Source: Hyphomicrobium sp. (GTDB lineage Bacteria; Pseudomonadota; Alphaproteobacteria; Rhizobiales; Hyphomicrobiaceae). From it: DNA of 64,000 nt. This document shows, piece after piece, positions 1-8,252 of the stretch. Made by a program: the position numbers and the translations under genes. Below the pieces are notes generated by a model. The model was not told the origin of the DNA. It saw nothing but the letters and a program-made list of their open reading frames with translations, and made no database searches. Position 1 is the first letter of the stretch, and every line of letters starts with the position of its first letter. The stretch covers positions 1 through 64,000 of the forward strand of contig JABFRT010000026.1 of the NCBI GenBank assembly GCA_013141015.1, read 5' to 3'.

Positions 1-3000
1 GTTGTCTGCGCCGACATAAACCGCAACGCTGCCCGGCCACGGCACTTGCACGGCTGCAACGTAGCCAGACTCGGGCGCTGCTACCGAAGTCAACAGCGGC
101 AGATCGAGATACGCAACCGCTGGCGAGCCGATTTGTATAGGCGGCTTTGGTGTTGGCGTGCGGCGGTGCCGCCACGCGATCATAAACATCGCTATCAATG
201 GTGCGCGCTTCGATCTCGCGCACGCCATGCTCAGAACACTTCCGTCAACCGTAGCGCGTGCGCGTGCGCTGCCTTGCGTCACCGCGATGACGTCGCCCGG
301 CTCCAAGGCCAGCTGCGACGGTGGCAGCGCAAACGCCGCGCGCTCGCGCGATGCCCAGGTCTCGAACAGCCAAGTCTCGGCCATCGCGCCCGACAAAGCA
401 TCGTCCAACACAATCGGCAGATCGGCCTGCGCCACCCGGCCACTCGCACCCGTCAAGCGCCGCGCTTCCGCAACAGCCTGCTGATACTCGTCTTCAGCTG
501 AAATAAAGCGCAGCTTGGCGGATGCTGGAAGTTCGGTCTCCTGGCCGCGCGTCAACGTCAGCAACGCATCACCGGCGCGCTGTTCGACCAAATCATCGGT
601 CACGAAACTCGCAACCGTGCCCGCCAGCCCGCGATGCCGGAAGGCAATCTTGCCCGCGCTCTCGACGCTATCGAAGAAGTACGCAAGCTCCAGCGGCTGC
701 AACGCATCGCGCGCCGACATGACGCGATCAATCACATAGCCTGGCACCGTTCCATTGGGCCCGCTCGCCACGTAGTCGCTATAGCCGTAGTCGGTCAGAA
801 TCCGCGACACCGTTTCGTTGAGTGGCGTGCTCGACAAGCGCCCATTCAACCAGTGACCGAGCGCCCAATTGGCACCATCACCCCAGACCAGCGTTTCAAA
901 GGGGAACGCCGGAAATGGCCGCGCGTCCCAACAATAAATGTGAATGTGATCCAAGTTCACCATGCGTTGGCCGGTTAAAGCCGACACCGGATTGAGACCG
1001 GTGACGTACCCGGGCTTGGTCCAATCGAACGCATCGCGGAACGCCTGCAAAAACCGGCGCTGCATCAAATCATCGCGCACGCCACGCGAATAATAGGGCA
1101 GCGCGTTCTCGACGCTTTTCGGATCGACGAACACGTTCGGCTGATTGGCGCCCTTATCAACCGCCGGGCAGCCGATTTCCATCAGCCAGAACGGCTTCGA
1201 TTGCGGCACCCACGCGGTCGCTGTCGTGCTCTCAACGCCGCCCGGCCGGTTGTAGTGCTGACTGAGCCACCACGACTTGATATCCTTGTAGCGGTAGACC
1301 CACGGCTTACCGTAACCGTCGCTGATCGGCGACCGGATCTGTGCATCGCGGTTGGCCGGCGAGGCGTAATACCAATCGTAACCTTCGCCACCCTGAACGT
1401 TGGCTTTGAGATATTCGAGATCGTGGATCGATCGATATCCCGCCTGATAGTCGAGATGGGCGCGGCCCTCGCGCCAATCGGCGAGCGGCCAATAAACATC
1501 GATGCCAATTGCATCAATTGAGGACGACGCCCATAGCGGATCGAGATGAAAATAAACGTCGCCCGTTCCGTCGCCCGGCTGGTAGCCGAAATATTCCGAC
1601 CAGTCCGCAGCATAAATGACTTTGACCGCTGGTCCGAGGATTGCCTTGACGTCGGTGGCAAGCGCAATCAGTGCCGCGACAAACGGAAACGTGTTGGCAT
1701 TGGACCGCACGCCCGTCAGCCCGCGCAGCTCCGAGCCGATCTGAAACGCTTCCACACCTCCCGCCGCCTTCGCCAGATACGCGTTGTGCAAAATCATGCG
1801 CCGGTACGACCACTCGTTCGGCGGACCTGAATACACGACCGTATCGCCGTTCAACGTAAAGTGCGCGGGCGATACCGTGCCGATCAAACTGGTGATCTGG
1901 GTAAGCGCTGCCGCCGTCTTATCAACGGAGCCCGGCTGACCCGCCGCTGGATGACACGTGATCCGCCCGCGCCACGGATACGCCGGCTGGCTCGCGCCGC
2001 TATAGGGATTTGGCAGCGTGTTGCCGGCCGCGATATCCATCAGCACGAACGGCGTCATCGTGACATTCAGCCCGCGCGCCGTCATATCGCGGATCGCGGC
2101 AATCACCGTCTGATCGGATGGCGTGCCGCCATAGGCCGCGCGTCCATCGATTTGGCTGACCAGATATCCATTGGCGCGCGTCTGCCCGGCAACGCTCCAC
2201 GAAACCGGCTCGGTGACTTTATTGACCGCTTCAATACCCGGCTTGAATTGGCAATTGCCAGCCCGCAAATCGCTGCCAAACCAGCTTACAACCAGCGAGA
2301 TCTGCTTGGCATTCGGCAACGCCGCCTGCATTTGATCAATCGCTACATCCCAGTCGGTTGGCCCTTGCAGCGTGTGGATGTTCATCCCCGCCGCCGCACC
2401 TTCATCGAAAATTTGCCGCACTGGCTCGGTTGCGTAAACAAATTCCCCTGAGCCCGGAATGACCACCAGAGCCTTGATATCCGCGTCACTCGCATCCGTG
2501 TTGCGGAACACTTCGAACGAAAATTGCGGCACGCGATTGCCGAATTCCGCAAGCGCCAACCGCTCGAATACGATATAGGCGAGTCCGCGATAGGCCGGCG
2601 CATTGCCAGCACCCTCACGCGCCGCGATCAAACTATCAACGGCTTCCGCTTCGCCCCCAAGATGAAGGCGCCACGTATAGCCCGACAAATCAATTTCGCG
2701 GCCATCCGCCCACACGCGGCCGATTTGCGTAATCGGCCCTTCGCAGAGCGCCACCGCCAGATTGGCATAATAGCGATATTCCGTGGTTGAAACTTCTGCG
2801 CCGCCTCCGCCCAATGCGCCGCCCTTGCCGCCACCCGCCGATTGCGAACTGGTGACAACTTCTTCTTCAAAGCCAGTTGCCCAAATCACTTGGCCGCCAA
2901 GCCGCGCGCGGCCATAAAGCCGCGGAATGGGCGCACCTTCGGTAGATGCCGTGACATGTAAATTTGTCAGCCGCGGCCCCTCAACTGCGCGCGTTTGCCC

Positions 3001-3162
3001 AGAAGGCCCAAACAGCGCGTTGTCGATATATGAACCTGCCAACGAGCCGATCTGCGAACCAATAGCCGCCCCGGTCAGTGTCGCGCCGAGAAACGTGACA
3101 CCGGTTGGCAGCAGCGTGCTGCCGATGGCAGCTCCAGCCGCCGCAAGCGCAAGCGTTGCCAT
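1..3162 (-). CDS. GTA gp15-like phage host-specificity/tail tip protein (3' end beyond window)
   Basis: This open frame runs from an ATG at 3162 off the left edge, over 1,050 codons without a stop. The start lies 3 nt after the stop of the gp14-like peptidase gene. The N-terminus is glycine/alanine-rich and hydrophobic, as in baseplate megatron proteins, and is followed by text such as RLYGRARLGGQVIWATGFEE. Further on are a glycosidase-like stretch (DVYFHLDPLWASSSIDAIGI) and YDWYYASPANRD, which are typical of the RcGTA gp15 family (glycoside hydrolase TIM-barrel-like plus tail domains). The last visible residues are VAVYVGADN. In RcGTA this protein forms the tail tip that contacts the host. 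The domain match is from memory of the family. I translated scattered segments rather than every base. Confidence 0.85.
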   Translation of the reverse strand, partial: MATLALAAAGAAIGSTLLPTGVTFLGATLTGAAIGSQIGSLAGSYIDNALFGPSGQTRAVEGPRLTNLHVTASTEGAPIPRLYGRARLGGQVIWATGFEEEVVTSSQSAGGGKGGALGGGGAEVSTTEYRYYANLAVALCEGPITQIGRVWADGREIDLSGYTWRLHLGGEAEAVDSLIAAREGAGNAPAYRGLAYIVFERLALAEFGNRVPQFSFEVFRNTDASDADIKALVVIPGSGEFVYATEPVRQIFDEGAAAGMNIHTLQGPTDWDVAIDQMQAALPNAKQISLVVSWFGSDLRAGNCQFKPGIEAVNKVTEPVSWSVAGQTRANGYLVSQIDGRAAYGGTPSDQTVIAAIRDMTARGLNVTMTPFVLMDIAAGNTLPNPYSGASQPAYPWRGRITCHPAAGQPGSVDKTAAALTQITSLIGTVSPAHFTLNGDTVVYSGPPNEWSYRRMILHNAYLAKAAGGVEAFQIGSELRGLTGVRSNANTFPFVAALIALATDVKAILGPAVKVIYAADWSEYFGYQPGDGTGDVYFHLDPLWASSSIDAIGIDVYWPLADWREGRAHLDYQAGYRSIHDLEYLKANVQGGEGYDWYYASPANRDAQIRSPISDGYGKPWVYRYKDIKSWWLSQHYNRPGGVESTTATAWVPQSKPFWLMEIGCPAVDKGANQPNVFVDPKSVENALPYYSRGVRDDLMQRRFLQAFRDAFDWTKPGYVTGLNPVSALTGQRMVNLDHIHIYCWDARPFPAFPFETLVWGDGANWALGHWLNGRLSSTPLNETVSRILTDYGYSDYVASGPNGTVPGYVIDRVMSARDALQPLELAYFFDSVESAGKIAFRHRGLAGTVASFVTDDLVEQRAGDALLTLTRGQETELPASAKLRFISAEDEYQQAVAEARRLTGASGRVAQADLPIVLDDALSGAMAETWLFETWASRERAAFALPPSQLALEPGDVIAVTQGSARARATVDGSVLSMACARSKRAPLIAMFMIAWRHRRTPTPKPPIQIGSPAVAYLDLPLLTSVAAPESGYVAAVQVPWPGSVAVYVGADN

Positions 3163-3165
3163 GAC

Positions 3166-3615
3166 CTAGTCTCCACTCTGCAAATTCGGAAATTGAAATG
3201 CGCCGGCAATCCGCCGCCGCCACCAGCTGCTCAACGCGACTTCGGATGCCGGCCCGCCTTCCATCGCGTGGATCATTGTCTGACCGGTTGCGACAATCGC
3301 TGCGTGCTTTGCCACACATCCAGGCCGCAGCCGGAACACGATCACGTCGCCGGGTTTTATGCCGCCGAGCGCTATCGTAATCAAATGCTGGCGCGCGCCA
3401 GCCAGCATCGTCTCGATGCCGCTCGCCTCGGCCCAGTCGCGGCTATAGTTGGCGCTGCCTTCAACGTCGAACCCGTAAACATCGCGCCACACGCCGCGCA
3501 CCAGCCCTAAGCAATCGGCACCGATCGCTTTGCAGCTCGCCTGATGATGATAGGGCGTGCCGGTCCACGACCGCGCCGCCGCTACGATTTGGTCTCGCGT
3601 CACTGACTTTTGCAT
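3166..3615 (-). CDS. NlpC/P60-type cell wall peptidase, GTA gp14-like
   Basis: The 149-residue protein has the NlpC/P60 layout: a catalytic cysteine in GADCLGLVRG (about residue 35) and a histidine in KHAAIVATG (about residue 103), with a GDVIVF strand between them. In RcGTA-like clusters this peptidase lies between the DUF2163 protein and the large tail tip protein, as here, and is thought to cut peptidoglycan while DNA is delivered. It begins 3 nt after the gp13-like gene and ends 3 nt before gp15, so it is probably translated in the same operon. Length and motifs are normal. The family assignment is secure, while the role in a working particle is inferred. Confidence 0.92.
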   Translation of the reverse strand: MQKSVTRDQIVAAARSWTGTPYHHQASCKAIGADCLGLVRGVWRDVYGFDVEGSANYSRDWAEASGIETMLAGARQHLITIALGGIKPGDVIVFRLRPGCVAKHAAIVATGQTMIHAMEGGPASEVALSSWWRRRIAGAFQFPNLQSGD

Positions 3616-3618
3616 ATT

Positions 3619-4479
3619 TCAAGTCTTCCGCCCGACACGCGTCAGGTACTCATTGCCCGGCATCGATGGAAAGCCGCGGAAATTGATTGCGTTTGAAAAG
3701 CGTGCCTTGCAGGTCTCGATGCGTTTGTCGCATCCGGCCGTCACCGTGAAGGTATTGCCAATAGCGGGAGGTCCTTCGGCATCGGTCCACAATTCGATTG
3801 TCACCACGCCGCCAATACTTGCGTGCGATTTGACTTCGACTTTCGTGCCCGCAGCCGGCCCAGTTGTGAACGTTGCCAGCCCGCGCGCGAAAAACTCATG
3901 CGCATAAGCGTTCAGGCCTGACACCGTAAAACGGCGCGGCGTCAGCACGCCCATAATCGTTGCCGTGCCGGTGAATGCAGGTGCCGCCAGGTTGACCGTG
4001 CAGCGCGCGTCGCCCACATCGGCGTCGCATGTCAATTGAAACAAGCGGCCCTTGGGTTGCTGCAAATAATGCTGCAGCCCGCGCACCTCTGCCGCAAATG
4101 CCGTTCCCGACCGGCGGACCTCTCCGAGACTGCCCGAGCGCATCAGCACGCGGCTGCTCGCGTCCTGCCAATTGACGCGAAAAATTTCGACGCGCGCATC
4201 GTCATAGCGGCCCGCCGCCAGATCATCATCGGTCAGCGTTGCAGATGACAGCGCGCCGGTCACATCCAAATTATCGACTGACAAGCCGACGCCATCCTTG
4301 ATGTCGCTGGCCGTAAAGCCGGCTGACGCTTCAAACGTTGTGCCGTCAAACGTCAGCGGCTGATCGTGATCGGTGAAACCAAACTTAACGCCATCCCGCC
4401 GCGTCAACCGCCAGCACCAGCACAACGTGGTCGCGCCGGTCGCCAGATGCGCGTTCAATCCGGCAGGTAATACCTTCAT
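3619..4479 (-). CDS. DUF2163 tail protein, GTA gp13-like hub
   Basis: The 286-residue protein starts MKVLPAGLNAHLATGATTL and has the features of DUF2163 phage proteins: an N-terminal strand CWCWRLTRRDGVKFGFTDHD, the pattern LTFDGTTFEASAGF, and a C-terminal cysteine-containing stretch GCDKRIETCKARF that ends GFPSMPG. In GTA clusters it forms part of the baseplate hub and precedes the NlpC/P60 peptidase. Its ATG overlaps the stop of the gp12-like gene by 4 nt, which suggests translational coupling. Nothing is missing relative to the family. Confidence 0.92.
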   Translation of the reverse strand: MKVLPAGLNAHLATGATTLCWCWRLTRRDGVKFGFTDHDQPLTFDGTTFEASAGFTASDIKDGVGLSVDNLDVTGALSSATLTDDDLAAGRYDDARVEIFRVNWQDASSRVLMRSGSLGEVRRSGTAFAAEVRGLQHYLQQPKGRLFQLTCDADVGDARCTVNLAAPAFTGTATIMGVLTPRRFTVSGLNAYAHEFFARGLATFTTGPAAGTKVEVKSHASIGGVVTIELWTDAEGPPAIGNTFTVTAGCDKRIETCKARFSNAINFRGFPSMPGNEYLTRVGRKT

Positions 4480-5114
4480 AGCCGCACCTCAATCACAGGA
4501 ATGTTGGGAATTGCGCCGTGATGAAATCCGGACACGTTAATCTCCAGCTTATCGGTATCGAAGCGCACCGGCACGTCAAACTCGAAGCCTGCCGTCACGC
4601 TGGCGCCGGTTGCCGGAATATTGCCTGCGAGAAACGTCACGACACCCGTCGCAGGATCGACAGTGAATTGCGTGCCAAGCGTCTTGACAGCGCCGGCGAC
4701 CGCGATCTTGACCGTTCCCGTCACCGGCTTCTTGATATCGCGCGCCCACGGCGCATATGCGCTGCCATAGGTTTTCTTCAATTGAAACGTGGCAAGCGCA
4801 CCTGTGCCGCTGCCAATCACCTGGTCGAGCGCCGTCGTCACCGCGCCCGGCACGCAAGATTTCCAGTCGCTGTGATCCTTCCAGCGAAATCCATACAAGC
4901 GCCCGCGCCGCTCTTCGAAGAACGCGATCACCGCGTGCAAATCATCGAGCGACTTCACGCCATAGCCGGCGTTGTAAGTGCGGCGGCTGTTGGCCCAGCG
5001 GCTGTTGCGCTCTTCAAAGCCTGAGCCGAGCACCACGACATCGGTGCGCCGCTCGGGCCCACCCTGGCAGCCACGCGAAATCGCCGTCGGAAAACGGACG
5101 TCATGAAAGGACAT
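4476..5114 (-). CDS. DUF2460 distal tail protein, GTA gp12-like
   Basis: The 212-residue protein begins MSFHDVRFPTAISRGCQGGP, which is characteristic of DUF2460 (TIGR02217-type) proteins. It continues with RRTYNAGYGVKSLDDLHAVI and FFEERRGRLYGFRWKDHSDW, also typical. I place the start at 5114 rather than at the upstream ATG (5135) because family members begin with this MSFH segment. It is separated from the upstream tape-measure gene by a palindromic intergenic repeat (5133-5272), so the otherwise tight operon has a gap here. The expected role is distal tail/baseplate assembly. Confidence 0.92.
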   Translation of the reverse strand: MSFHDVRFPTAISRGCQGGPERRTDVVVLGSGFEERNSRWANSRRTYNAGYGVKSLDDLHAVIAFFEERRGRLYGFRWKDHSDWKSCVPGAVTTALDQVIGSGTGALATFQLKKTYGSAYAPWARDIKKPVTGTVKIAVAGAVKTLGTQFTVDPATGVVTFLAGNIPATGASVTAGFEFDVPVRFDTDKLEINVSGFHHGAIPNIPVIEVRL

Positions 5115-5132
5115 GTTGGATTCTTTCTCTAT

Positions 5133-5272
5133 CACCCGTCATCCCGTGCGCAACGCAGCGTGCCTTTCACGGTGCGTTGCAGACACGGGATCTGACGGCT
5201 GCTTTGCTACAGGGTTCCGTGTCTGCGGTGCACCTCAAGAGTGTTGCACACGCGCACGGAATGACGGGTGCA
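5133..5272. repeat. CCCGTCAT/ATGACGGG-bounded palindromic intergenic repeat, copy 1
   Basis: The segment begins CACCCGTCATCCCGTGCGC and ends GCACGGAATGACGGGTGC, so its ends are inverted copies of each other. It contains further internal complementarity, such as CGCAACGC against GTGCGTTGC and GACACGGGATC. It fills the gap between the gp11-like and gp12-like genes. Related copies lie at 7173-7310 and 47171-47347. Confidence 0.8.
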
Positions 5273-5275
5273 CCT

Positions 5276-5908
5276 TTACAAATTCCGCTGACCGAGCGTG
5301 GCAGCCCGCGCAATCATGGCCGCCACTTGCGTCTGCGAGCGGTTGAAGCTTTCAACGTCGGGCGTTGAGATATTGATCGTGATGTGCGGCCCGCCACCAC
5401 CGCCGCCTTGCGCGACGACTCCGAGCCGGCCATCGGGACCACGCGCCAGTGGCATGATTGCTTCCGCGCCTGCTTCGCCAGCAAGACCCGTGCGTCCGCC
5501 CGGCAGCGGAAACGTCACCGGGCTTGAAATCACGCCACCCTGCGCGAACGGCACCGGCGTGCCTGAGCGCAAGACGCCACCATTCGCAAACGGCAACATG
5601 CCCTTGAATAATCCAGTCATCGAGTTGGCAATACCCTGCTGCAGGGGTGCGAACGCCGCCTTGACCACCATATTGGACATACTCAACGCCAATGATTTGA
5701 AGGTATCGCCGAGGCTTTTGCCTTTGAACGCCACAGCATCGAATGCCGTCAAAAGATTGGAGGAGAAGCGCTTACCCATCCGCTCTGCATCAAACAAGCT
5801 CTGTTCGAGGTGCGTTGTATCGCCTTTGATATAGACATACTTTTCCGTAACCGTCTGCCAGCTCGCTGGATCGGTTGCATCAACCGTTAGATCATTTTCA
5901 TTCATCAT
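5276..5908 (-). CDS. Phage tail tape measure protein, GTA gp11-like
   Basis: At 210 residues this is the short tape measure protein of RcGTA-like particles (about 219 residues in R. capsulatus, from memory). It has a helical N-terminal half (residues 30-100, with FSSNLLTAFDAVAFKGKSLG), a glycine-rich middle (GGVLRSGTPVPFAQGGVISS) and the GEAGAEAIMPLARGPDGRLG motif common to lambda-type tape measure C-termini. Tail length scales with this protein, so a short one fits a short tail. A GAGGTG sequence precedes the double ATG at 5908. The gene follows the gp10.1-like chaperone gene by 5 nt. Confidence 0.92.
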   Translation of the reverse strand: MMNENDLTVDATDPASWQTVTEKYVYIKGDTTHLEQSLFDAERMGKRFSSNLLTAFDAVAFKGKSLGDTFKSLALSMSNMVVKAAFAPLQQGIANSMTGLFKGMLPFANGGVLRSGTPVPFAQGGVISSPVTFPLPGGRTGLAGEAGAEAIMPLARGPDGRLGVVAQGGGGGGPHITINISTPDVESFNRSQTQVAAMIARAATLGQRNL

Positions 5909-5913
5909 TCACC

Positions 5914-6078
5914 TCAATCCGGAAATTGCTGCATAAGACTTGAAAGATCACCGCGCGACAGCGCATTGGGCGCGATGCCTGCACCAAACTTGCCGCGCAA
6001 CGCCGCGTCGAGTTCCCTCGGGGTTAGCGCCCAAAATAGTGCCGGTGCCACACCGAGCACGCCGAGCCCTATCGCCAT
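5914..6078 (-). CDS. Phage tail assembly chaperone, GTA gp10.1-like (rcc01693 type)
   Basis: This 54-residue product reads MAIGLGVLGVAPALFWALTP and ends SSLMQQFPD. It matches the small tail assembly chaperone family that follows gp10 in RcGTA clusters (DUF2376-like). The start ATG overlaps the gp10 stop as TGATG. The family's usual N-terminal motif (roughly PFPWD) is encoded just upstream in this frame, but no ATG precedes it, and the gp10 frame over the same bases reads RGPFPGTT. Either the protein has lost a few N-terminal residues or an unusual start is used. Confidence 0.75.
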   Translation of the reverse strand: MAIGLGVLGVAPALFWALTPRELDAALRGKFGAGIAPNALSRGDLSSLMQQFPD

Positions 6079-6467
6079 CACGTCGTCCCAGGGAAAGGGC
6101 CGCGTGCAACAGCGCCGCCTCCTTGGCTTTCGCCGCCGCAATTGACTTGCTGTGCGCCGCCACCGCCAAACGTCGCCGTCAACAATCGCGCCACGATATC
6201 GATGAAGCCCGCAACGCCGCCGTCGGTTTGCATACGCGCCACATCGTCGTCCGTGACGCTTGCGCCCGCGCATCGCAATCCTGCGCCGATGATCTTGACG
6301 CACTCGCGCGACGACAACCGCCCGCGTTCGAAGCGTGCTGCCAGCGCCACCATATCTTCGTCACCGAACGCGCTTTCCAATTCGGCAAGCCCGCCGAGCG
6401 TCAGCACAAGCCGGTGCGGCACACCATCAAGCCGCGCTTCAATTTCACCGCGATGAAGGTTTGTCAT
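6078..6467 (-). CDS. Gene transfer agent family protein, gp10-like tail assembly chaperone
   Basis: The 129-residue protein starts MTNLHRGEIEARLDGVPHRL and continues LVLTLGGLAELESAFG, which is the hallmark of the GTA gp10/TAC family. GAGGAA lies seven bases before the ATG at 6467. The upstream 83-codon ORF ends in an ATGA overlap with this start. The C-terminus is glycine-rich, and its last codons overlap the region that encodes the N-terminal motif of the next protein in another frame. The pair gp10/gp10.1 corresponds to the two chaperones common upstream of tape measure genes. Confidence 0.88.
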   Translation of the reverse strand: MTNLHRGEIEARLDGVPHRLVLTLGGLAELESAFGDEDMVALAARFERGRLSSRECVKIIGAGLRCAGASVTDDDVARMQTDGGVAGFIDIVARLLTATFGGGGAQQVNCGGESQGGGAVARGPFPGTT

Positions 6468-6715
6468 ATTTTTTCCTCGCTCACGCGCTGGCCCGCGCAC
6501 TCTATCGGTGCGCTGGCGCTCCGCGGGGGCGCGGCTCGCCGCGGGGTGCCTTGCTTCCCGGCTGTATGGCCGAAAATATTCTCATTCCGTACGGACCAAA
6601 GGTCCGTGATCCCGACTGGGCGACGCGCAGTCGCGCGCCACCGCACGACCACTTGGAAGTCCGCTTGCGGGGCAATTGGCCCGCGCTTTCCGCGCGGATC
6701 AGCCACCGTCAGCAC
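6464..6715 (-). CDS. Unrecognised 83-codon ORF coupled to both neighbours
   Basis: RcGTA has nothing between the tail tube gene and gp10, but here a 250-bp GC-rich insert separates them. The insert is open from a GTG at 6715, which shares a base with the gp9 stop (TAGTG), to a TGA at 6464 that overlaps the gp10 start (ATGA). The product would start (M)LTVADPRGKRGPIAPQADF and is basic, arginine-rich and without a domain I recognise. The DNA contains palindromes (CGGACCAAAGGTCCG; CGGAAAGCGCG), so it may be a repeat-derived insert kept open to preserve translational coupling rather than a functional gene. Confidence 0.4.
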   Translation of the reverse strand: MLTVADPRGKRGPIAPQADFQVVVRWRATARRPVGITDLWSVRNENIFGHTAGKQGTPRRAAPPRSASAPIECAGQRVSEEKI

Positions 6716-7128
6716 TAAATAGCCGTGAATGTCAGCGCGCCGGCGCTTTCCAGCGTCAGCTCAAACGCAACTTCGCCGTCGTGACGGCCTGAAAAATCGA
6801 GCGACGACACTTGGAACGGTCCTTCGATGACACCGAAATCCGGCACCATGATTTGCCAATTGCGGATTGTGCCGTTGAACATGTAGTCGCGCACTGTTGC
6901 GTCCGACGCTGCATCCTTGAACACGCCGGCGCCTGTCACGCGCGCCGATTTGGCACCCGCGCCCGATAGCAGTTCGCGCCATTGCCCGGCGCTTTCGCTG
7001 TGTGTGATGTCTACCGCATCGGCGTTGATGCCGAATGTGCGCGACCGCAATCCCGCAACCGTTGCGTAAACACCCGCGCCCGTCGTATCGACCTTCAACA
7101 GAAGGTCCTTACCTTTTTGTGCTGCCAT
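6715..7128 (-). CDS. Phage major tail tube protein, TP901-1 type, GTA gp9-like
   Basis: The 137-residue protein begins MAAQKGKDLLLKVDTTG and contains the family-typical patterns LRSRTFGINADAVDITHSES, GQWRELLSGAGAKSA and RNWQIMVPDFGVIEGPFQVS. It should form the tail tube around the tape measure protein. Length and motifs agree with RcGTA gp9. Upstream, a palindromic repeat and a T-rich stretch separate it from the gp8-like gene. Confidence 0.93.
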   Translation of the reverse strand: MAAQKGKDLLLKVDTTGAGVYATVAGLRSRTFGINADAVDITHSESAGQWRELLSGAGAKSARVTGAGVFKDAASDATVRDYMFNGTIRNWQIMVPDFGVIEGPFQVSSLDFSGRHDGEVAFELTLESAGALTFTAI

Positions 7129-7172
7129 TTTTTTCGTCCTTAAGTTGATGTGTGAGGTACGGCTCGACTAAC

Positions 7173-7310
7173 CCACCCGTCATCCCGGACGCGACGCAGC
7201 AATTCTAATTTGATGCGGCGCTGATCCGGGATCTTGAGCCCAGAGGCGAAGATCCCGTGTCTGCAGCCCACCGTTGAAGGAACGCTGCGCTGCGCACAGG
7301 CTGACGGGTT
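7173..7310. repeat. CCCGTCAT-type palindromic intergenic repeat, copy 2
   Basis: This begins CACCCGTCATCCCGGACGCG and ends GCGCACAGGCTGACGGG. It contains GATCCGGGATCTTGA and GATCCCGTGTCTGCAG, segments that resemble those in copies 1 and 3. It lies between the gp8-like and gp9-like genes, so two of the three copies mark intercistronic gaps in the tail operon. Confidence 0.75.
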
Positions 7311-7317
7311 TCTTTTT

Positions 7318-7725
7318 TTAGAGCGGCTCGGTGATGGCCCGGTAGCGCGCGACGCCGTGGTAGGTTTCGCCATCAGGTTCTCGGCGCGCGTCGGAAAATT
7401 CGTGGCGCAGATTGACGAGGCGGTGCCCGTCGAGCGTCAACGCCTGGTCGTGCAACGCCGCGGCTGTTGCCGACATCACGTCGTCGGCTTCTTTGCGGCC
7501 CCTCGCGCGCGACCAGACATGCAGTGTGAAAATGTGCTCATGCCCCGGCTCGCTGCCCGTCGACCAGTCGCGCTCGGTCGTCTGCCCAAACGTCAGATAC
7601 GGAAACTCTGCGCGGTTTGGCACATCATCATAGATGCGCGCGCCACCAAGCACCGCCGTCACCCCCGCATCTGCCGTCAGCTTCGAAAACAGCGCTTTTT
7701 GAAGCGCAAAACCTGCACTCGCCAT
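7318..7725 (-). CDS. DUF3168 tail terminator protein, GTA gp8-like
   Basis: The 135-residue protein starts MASAGFALQKALFSKLTADA and has the DUF3168 pattern ARIYDDVPNRAEFPYLTFGQ followed by HIFTLHVWSR and LVNLRHEFSDARREPDGETY. In RcGTA-like particles this protein caps the tail at the neck. It lies between the gp7-like adaptor (with one small ORF between them) and the tail tube gene, as expected. There are no anomalies. Confidence 0.92.
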   Translation of the reverse strand: MASAGFALQKALFSKLTADAGVTAVLGGARIYDDVPNRAEFPYLTFGQTTERDWSTGSEPGHEHIFTLHVWSRARGRKEADDVMSATAAALHDQALTLDGHRLVNLRHEFSDARREPDGETYHGVARYRAITEPL

Positions 7726-7752
7726 GATCCACCATCCGTACCTTCGATAATT

Positions 7753-7923
7753 TTACTTATTGGTTTCCGCTGCCTGTCCGGCATTGCGGACAGCCGCTTC
7801 AAACAGCGCCAATTCGCGGCGGCGCTTGGCACGGCGGCGGCGGACAGCGTCCGCAATCATCCGCCGGATGCGCGCGTCACTCATCCACAGCGGCGCGCCG
7901 GTATGGGTCCGGTGTGTTGTCAT
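7753..7923 (-). CDS. Small basic protein between head-tail genes
   Basis: This 56-codon ORF starts MTTHRTHTGAPLWMSDARIR and is strongly basic in the middle (RRRRAKRRRELALFE). Its ATG overlaps the stop of the gp7-like gene as ATGA, which argues for translation. It ends 28 nt before the gp8-like gene. I do not recognise a family. Small arginine-rich ORFs do occur at this place in phage head-tail operons. Confidence 0.5.
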   Translation of the reverse strand: MTTHRTHTGAPLWMSDARIRRMIADAVRRRRAKRRRELALFEAAVRNAGQAAETNK

Positions 7924-8252
7924 AGGTCGCGCTCCACACATGGGCACTTCAGCCAGCGGCTGCGGTCTTCAACGTCGATCACGCCGCGCACATCGAAGAC
8001 GCGCGCGCCAAAGCGGATGCGCATTTCCGGCTTCACGTCGCTACGAAACCTGATCCAGATGTCGTGCGTCGCCTTGCCGGCCATGCGGTCGCTTTCGAAT
8101 TGCTCGTCATTCGAACGCGGCCAGATCGCGGCCCAAACTTCAGCGATCTGCGTCCACGTGATCACCGCCCCGCCACCGCCATCGCTGGTGCGCGCCGCTG
8201 TTTCGATCTGCACGCGGTGGCGCAAATCGCCGATTGTAACGGGTGCTTTCAT
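7920..8252 (-). CDS. Phage head-tail adaptor (stopper), GTA gp7-like
   Basis: The 110-residue protein starts MKAPVTIGDLRHRVQIETAA and contains DGGGGAVITWTQIAEVWA and FRSDVKPEMRIRFGARVFDV, the standard signature of SPP1 gp16-type head-tail joining proteins (phage head-tail adaptor family). It connects the gp6-like adaptor to the tail. The start overlaps the gp6 stop by 4 nt. Confidence 0.93.
   Translation of the reverse strand: MKAPVTIGDLRHRVQIETAARTSDGGGGAVITWTQIAEVWAAIWPRSNDEQFESDRMAGKATHDIWIRFRSDVKPEMRIRFGARVFDVRGVIDVEDRSRWLKCPCVERDL

Noticed and set aside
1182-1667. Separate minus-strand gene
   Set aside because: It is a shifted frame of the gp15-like gene, whose frame continues through the whole stretch with family-like sequence.
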